From Campylobacterales bacterium (GTDB lineage Bacteria; Campylobacterota; Campylobacteria; Campylobacterales; Sulfurimonadaceae), in NCBI GenBank assembly GCA_016937915.1, contig JAFGVR010000032.1, positions 1 to 7,743 on the forward strand: 7,743 bases of DNA. Direction: 5' to 3'. The position numbers and the translations under genes are program-made. Below are positions 5,434-7,743 of this stretch, in pieces. The notes under the pieces are model-generated. The model was not told where the DNA came from. It was given only the letters and a program-made list of their open reading frames with translations, and searched no databases. The number at the start of each line of letters is the position of its first letter. Position 1 is the stretch's first letter.

Positions 5434-5904
5434 TTAAATACCAGCCCACCATAACCTTATATACAAGCCTATAGTGCTTGTATATCCCACTTCACTAAAA
5501 ACTAGATTTTTATCTTTATCGTATATCAAAGTTGTTGGGTATGCTTGTATGTTAAACTCTTTTGCCACTTTTGAATCTGCATCGTTTATAAATCTAAAAG
5601 TGTAACCATTTTTATCCATATACTCTTTTATCTCTTTGTTTGAACCTGAATTTACAGCGATAGTTAAAACCTCAAAATCTTTTGAAATTTTCTCTATGTT
5701 AGATGCTTCTACCTTGCAAGTGGGACACCAAGTCGCCCAAAAGTGAATGAGGATAGGTTTATCTTTTTTGAACTGATACTCTAAAGCAAGTGGTTGCTTA
5801 TTTAGGTTTTGTGATTTGTACAAACTTAAAATATTTGCTGCTATGGTGATAGTGACTATAAAGAGTAAAACTTCTTTTGTGTATCGTTTTATTTTTGTTT
5901 TCAT
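5434..5904 (-). CDS. Membrane-anchored ScsD/TlpA-like thioredoxin, disulfide oxidoreductase
   Basis: This 156-residue protein has a short basic N-terminus, one transmembrane anchor (about 11-29) and a periplasmic thioredoxin fold. The active site is WATWCPTC (56-63, Cys60 and Cys63), with the cis-proline loop AYPTT (121-125, Pro123). FINDADSKVAKEFNIQAYPT and the tail GYTSTIGLYIRLWWA (140-154) match the ScsD-like branch of TlpA proteins, where this GYTS-x-x-GL-x-x-RLWxA ending is typical. Likely roles are periplasmic thiol reduction, copper tolerance or cytochrome maturation; the substrate cannot be told. The start precedes the anchor sensibly, but no Shine-Dalgarno is visible upstream of it. 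Its TAA abuts the mqnC TGA, with no intergenic base. Confidence 0.85.
   Translation of the reverse strand: MKTKIKRYTKEVLLFIVTITIAANILSLYKSQNLNKQPLALEYQFKKDKPILIHFWATWCPTCKVEASNIEKISKDFEVLTIAVNSGSNKEIKEYMDKNGYTFRFINDADSKVAKEFNIQAYPTTLIYDKDKNLVFSEVGYTSTIGLYIRLWWAGI
5459..5485. repeat. 10-bp perfect hairpin at the mqnC/scsD-like convergent junction
   Basis: ATATACAAGC (5459-5468) and GCTTGTATAT (5476-5485) are perfect reverse complements around a 7-base loop. The hairpin lies in the last codons of the thioredoxin gene and about 25 bases past the mqnC stop. No T-tract follows on either strand, so it is not a classical terminator; it could protect mRNA 3' ends of both genes. Confidence 0.4.
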
Positions 5905-5912
5905 ATTGCGTA

Positions 5913-5918
5913 ATTATA
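5913..5918 (-). promoter_or_regulatory. Candidate -10 of the thioredoxin gene
   Basis: TATAAT on the minus strand ends 8 bases before the ATG (5904). Initiation would fall at or within about 2 bases of the start codon, giving a leaderless or near-leaderless mRNA, which fits the missing Shine-Dalgarno. Confidence 0.35.
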
Positions 5919-5933
5919 TATAAAAATTTGTTG

Positions 5934-5939
5934 TATGAT
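5934..5939 (+). promoter_or_regulatory. Candidate -10 of the six-helix membrane protein gene
   Basis: TATGAT in the 65-base divergent intergenic region would start transcription near 5946, just upstream of the GGAGGT at 5959-5964. Confidence 0.35.
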
Positions 5940-5958
5940 TTTAGATTTATTTTAAAAT

Positions 5959-5964
5959 GGAGGT
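5959..5964 (+). promoter_or_regulatory. Ribosome binding site deciding the start at 5970
   Basis: GGAGGT lies 5 bases before the ATG at 5970. The frame is open further upstream to 5877, but that would overlap the divergent gene; the strong site selects the internal ATG. An out-of-frame ATG at 5965 stops after four codons. Confidence 0.75.
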
Positions 5965-5969
5965 ATGAA

Positions 5970-6623
5970 ATGCCTTTGAAAAACTACTCAAATATCTTTA
6001 ATGAGATAGCAAAAAGCAAACTCTTAAAACTTCAAAGTGTTGTTTTATTTTTGACCACTTACATAGATTGGACACTTATCCCTTTTGTTACAAAATTAGA
6101 GGGTACTTACTTGCCAGTATTTATGATAAGTTTTTTTATGCTTGTTGGTGCTTTGGATGGTTTTATCCAGCCACTTTTTAAGCACATAAGCATCCACAAC
6201 ATCTACCTTTTTGCGATAATTTTAGACTTGGTACAGATAGCTAGTTATTTTATATATGATTATTCCCATCTGCTTTTTACATATATCATACTTACCATTT
6301 TTACTATTCAGGGGATCACTTTTGAAGTAGCTAGGATACATACGGTTGATTTTATGCAAGATGAGAGTGTTGAGCTAAAAGATTATTTGATGATACGCTC
6401 ATTTATGATATCAGGTGCTATAGTTGGGGGTGCTGTGACTGCTATGGCTTATGATTATTTTACAAAAGATATAAATCTACTTCTCATCTATGTATCAATC
6501 CTTGGTGTTATGGGGATAGTGTTTCAGTATAGACTTTACCTAAAATTTAAAAAACGATTGGGTGTTAGTGAAGTGAGTGTTGATAAAGATAAAAGGGAGC
6601 TATACGAAAAATTTAGGGTTTGA
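5970..6623 (+). CDS. Six-helix inner-membrane protein, MFS-half-like, function unknown
   Basis: The 217-residue protein starting MPLKNYSNIF has about six hydrophobic segments: roughly 20-40, 47-70, 77-96, 101-121, 139-162 and 168-188. A polar loop (122-138, VARIHTVDFMQDESVEL) lies between the fourth and fifth, and a lysine-rich tail ends at 217. Six helices with a glycine-rich fifth segment (ISGAIVGGAVTAMAY, 147-161) resemble one half of a major facilitator transporter, but no diagnostic MFS loop motif is seen, so function is not assigned. It is divergent from the thioredoxin gene and 34 bases upstream of the NosL-like lipoprotein, which may be cotranscribed. The longer frame from 5877 is rejected because GGAGGT marks the start used here. 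Confidence 0.75.
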   Translation: MPLKNYSNIFNEIAKSKLLKLQSVVLFLTTYIDWTLIPFVTKLEGTYLPVFMISFFMLVGALDGFIQPLFKHISIHNIYLFAIILDLVQIASYFIYDYSHLLFTYIILTIFTIQGITFEVARIHTVDFMQDESVELKDYLMIRSFMISGAIVGGAVTAMAYDYFTKDINLLLIYVSILGVMGIVFQYRLYLKFKKRLGVSEVSVDKDKRELYEKFRV

Positions 6624-6657
6624 GATGATAAAATACAAAAAATTTTAAAGGATACCA

Positions 6658-7161
6658 ATGTTAAAAAGTTTTATCACTCTCTCTTTGGCACTATTTTTTA
6701 TAGGTTGTGGTTCTAGTTCACCATCTACCCATACTCATAACCTTTTTCAAAGTGTAGCTGAAAAAGATGCTATATTGGTTCAAGATGGCAAAGATAAACG
6801 CTACTGTGTAAGATGTGGGATGGATTTGGTCAAGTACTATAAAACAAGTCATAGTGCATCTTCAGTTGATGGAAAAAATTATCAATACTGCTCAATCCAC
6901 TGTTTAGAAGACCACTTAGGCGATGGTGTAACTCTGAAAAATCCACAAGTTGTTGATATGTCAAGTTTGAAGTTTATAAGTGTAGCTGATGCTACTTATG
7001 CAGTAGGAAGTTCTAAAAAAGGGACTATGAGCAAAGTAAGCAAATACGCTTTTAGCTCACTCGAAGATGCTAAAAAGTTTCAAGCTGAATTTGGCGGTGA
7101 GATAATGGACTTTAACAAAGCTTTAGAGAAAGCTAAAGAGGATTTTAAATACTACAGATAG
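6658..7161 (+). CDS. NosL-like copper-type periplasmic lipoprotein
   Basis: The 167-residue protein has a lipoprotein signal (LSLALFFIGC, lipidated Cys17) and a histidine-containing linker. The NosL-type core follows: CVRCGM (50-55), then YCSIHCLEDH (77-86), and AVGSSKKGTMSKVSKYAFSS (115-134) with EFGGEIMDF (144-152), matching the NosL pattern of Y-x-x-GS, GTMS, AF-x-x-x-x-DA and GGEV. NosL proteins bind Cu(I) and deliver it to nitrous-oxide reductase NosZ. No other nos gene is visible, so this may be a stand-alone NosL-family copper or metal chaperone; the nearby ScsD-like thioredoxin would fit a periplasmic thiol/copper theme. AAAGGAT upstream serves as ribosome binding site, and TAAAAT at 6629-6634 is a possible -10. 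Confidence 0.82.
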   Translation: MLKSFITLSLALFFIGCGSSSPSTHTHNLFQSVAEKDAILVQDGKDKRYCVRCGMDLVKYYKTSHSASSVDGKNYQYCSIHCLEDHLGDGVTLKNPQVVDMSSLKFISVADATYAVGSSKKGTMSKVSKYAFSSLEDAKKFQAEFGGEIMDFNKALEKAKEDFKYYR

Positions 7162-7227
7162 GAAAAACTACCACGGCATCATCTAAAATGGTTAATAAAG
7201 CATAAAAGGTTTTGCTAATTTAGTATG

Positions 7228-7251
7228 CGTTCCCGCAAGATTGTGGGGATG
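7228..7251. repeat. Palindromic, REP-like dispersed element (candidate)
   Basis: CGTTCCCGCA (7228-7237) pairs with TGTGGGGATG (7242-7251) around loop AGAT, a 10-bp stem with three G-T wobbles. The GC-rich GTTCCC...GGGGATGAGG form stands out in AT-rich DNA and resembles the GTTCCC-type palindromic repeats scattered through many bacterial genomes. Only one copy lies in the window. Confidence 0.4.
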
Positions 7252-7307
7252 AGGAAATCTTCAAATATATTCAATTTTACTTCCTATTAATGTACAACGT
7301 TTGAAAT

Positions 7308-7344
7308 GAGCTAATAAATTAGCCGTAGGGTAATTTATTGGCTC
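7308..7344. repeat. 14-bp inverted repeat near the end of the minus-strand partial gene
   Basis: GAGCTAATAAATTA (7308-7321) pairs with TAATTTATTGGCTC (7331-7344), 14 pairs with one G-T wobble and a 9-base loop. It overlaps the stop of the minus-strand gene. Part of its left arm (TAAATTAGC, 7315-7323) is also a perfect 9-bp complement of GCTAATTTA at 7214-7222. Possible transcript-end hairpin for convergent genes; neither flank has a T-tract. Confidence 0.45.
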
Positions 7345-7743
7345 CTCTGATTTGTTATATGCTCTTGAGTTTTATTGCATGTTGATGCTTCAAAAGTAAT
7401 ATCTTTGTTTAGTAGACCTGTTGACAAGAAAGCATAATCATAAGTATTTATATTTGATATAGAAACATTGTTTGTTCCTATTAGTTTTATATATGTTCCA
7501 CTGGGAATATTAGTACAAACTTTATTTGGATAATAGGAATATTTTAAGATAGATTCTTTTATAAAATTATTGTCAATTAATTTATCAATTAATGGAAAAA
7601 GAGAAAATGAATATATAAAAAATGTCATAGATGAAATTGGTATAAAGCATAAATGGATAATGTTTTGTTTTTTTATTTTTATATCTATATGTACTAAATT
7701 AAATATCTTATTGAGATATGAAGTGATTTTATCAAACTTAAAA
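7335..7743 (-). CDS. Partial AT-rich membrane protein, function unknown
   Basis: The frame is open from the window edge to a TAA at 7335-7337 (about 135 codons), so the start is outside the window; the internal ATG at 7628 is unlikely to be the true start because the frame continues upstream through it. The visible part has a lysine/isoleucine-rich stretch, one hydrophobic segment (about 7570-7660, including LCFIPISSMTFFIYSFSLF), and a C-terminal polar domain of about 80 residues with two cysteines (KVCTNIPSGTYIKLIG and FEASTCNKTQEH). The arrangement suggests a membrane anchor with an extracytoplasmic tail that could form a disulfide. Codons are more AT-rich than in neighbouring genes, hinting at acquired DNA. 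I do not recognise the family. Confidence 0.55.
   Translation of the reverse strand, partial: FKFDKITSYLNKIFNLVHIDIKIKKQNIIHLCFIPISSMTFFIYSFSLFPLIDKLIDNNFIKESILKYSYYPNKVCTNIPSGTYIKLIGTNNVSISNINTYDYAFLSTGLLNKDITFEASTCNKTQEHITNQRSQ

Noticed and set aside
5877..5969. Longer start for the six-helix membrane protein at 5877.
   Set aside because: It would overlap the divergent thioredoxin gene, and GGAGGT at 5959-5964 points to the ATG at 5970.
7225..7257. Possible CRISPR repeat (GTTCCC...GGGGATGA resembles type I-E repeats).
   Set aside because: There is only one copy, no regularly spaced second repeat and no cas gene nearby; a dispersed palindromic element is simpler.
7225..7290. Short plus-strand frame of 21 codons beginning at 7225.
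   Set aside because: No ribosome binding site precedes it, and it runs through the palindrome; no recognisable peptide.

Overview
The window reads as chromosomal DNA from an AT-rich member of the Campylobacterota (Sulfurimonas/Sulfurovum/Arcobacter-like). The signs are a metal-dependent KdsA with a short N-terminus, a kdsA-ribH-nusB gene order, futalosine-pathway menaquinone synthesis (mqnC), a nif gene, a NosL-like lipoprotein, and promoters that look like a lone TATAAT in AT-rich DNA. The genus assignment is inference from gene content, not from a search.

Layout. (1) 1-1438: the last 23 codons of an unidentified gene, then nifE, a FeMo-cofactor assembly scaffold; no nifN follows. (2) 1493-2025: an orphan HicA-like small protein on the minus strand, then a compact structured locus at about 1863-2025. 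It encodes a 24-residue cationic/hydrophobic peptide with a strong Shine-Dalgarno, is folded into nested hairpins closed by a perfect 10-bp long-range pairing, and has an antisense TATAAT in its 3' arm. This closely matches the architecture of the AapA/IsoA type I toxin-antitoxin systems of Helicobacter and Campylobacter and is the most interesting item here. (3) 2062-5433: a tightly packed plus-strand operon kdsA - ribH - mntA-like - hepT-like - nusB - mqnC. A HEPN/MNT (type VII) toxin-antitoxin pair sits between the housekeeping genes ribH and nusB, and hepT overlaps nusB by 11 bp. (4) 5434-5904: a convergent membrane-anchored ScsD/TlpA-like thioredoxin whose stop codon abuts that of mqnC. 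(5) 5970-7161: a six-helix membrane protein and a NosL-like copper-type lipoprotein. (6) 7162-7743: a short non-coding stretch with two palindromes, then an AT-rich partial membrane-protein gene on the minus strand running off the window.

How it fits together. The central operon combines envelope (Kdo), flavin, transcription antitermination and quinone genes, a typical mixed housekeeping operon. Three different toxin or toxin-like loci (HicA-like, AapA-like, HEPN/MNT) lie within about 2.5 kb in and immediately upstream of it, which points to repeated insertion of small addiction-type modules at this locus. All functions are assigned from motifs read by eye; no database search or folding program was run.
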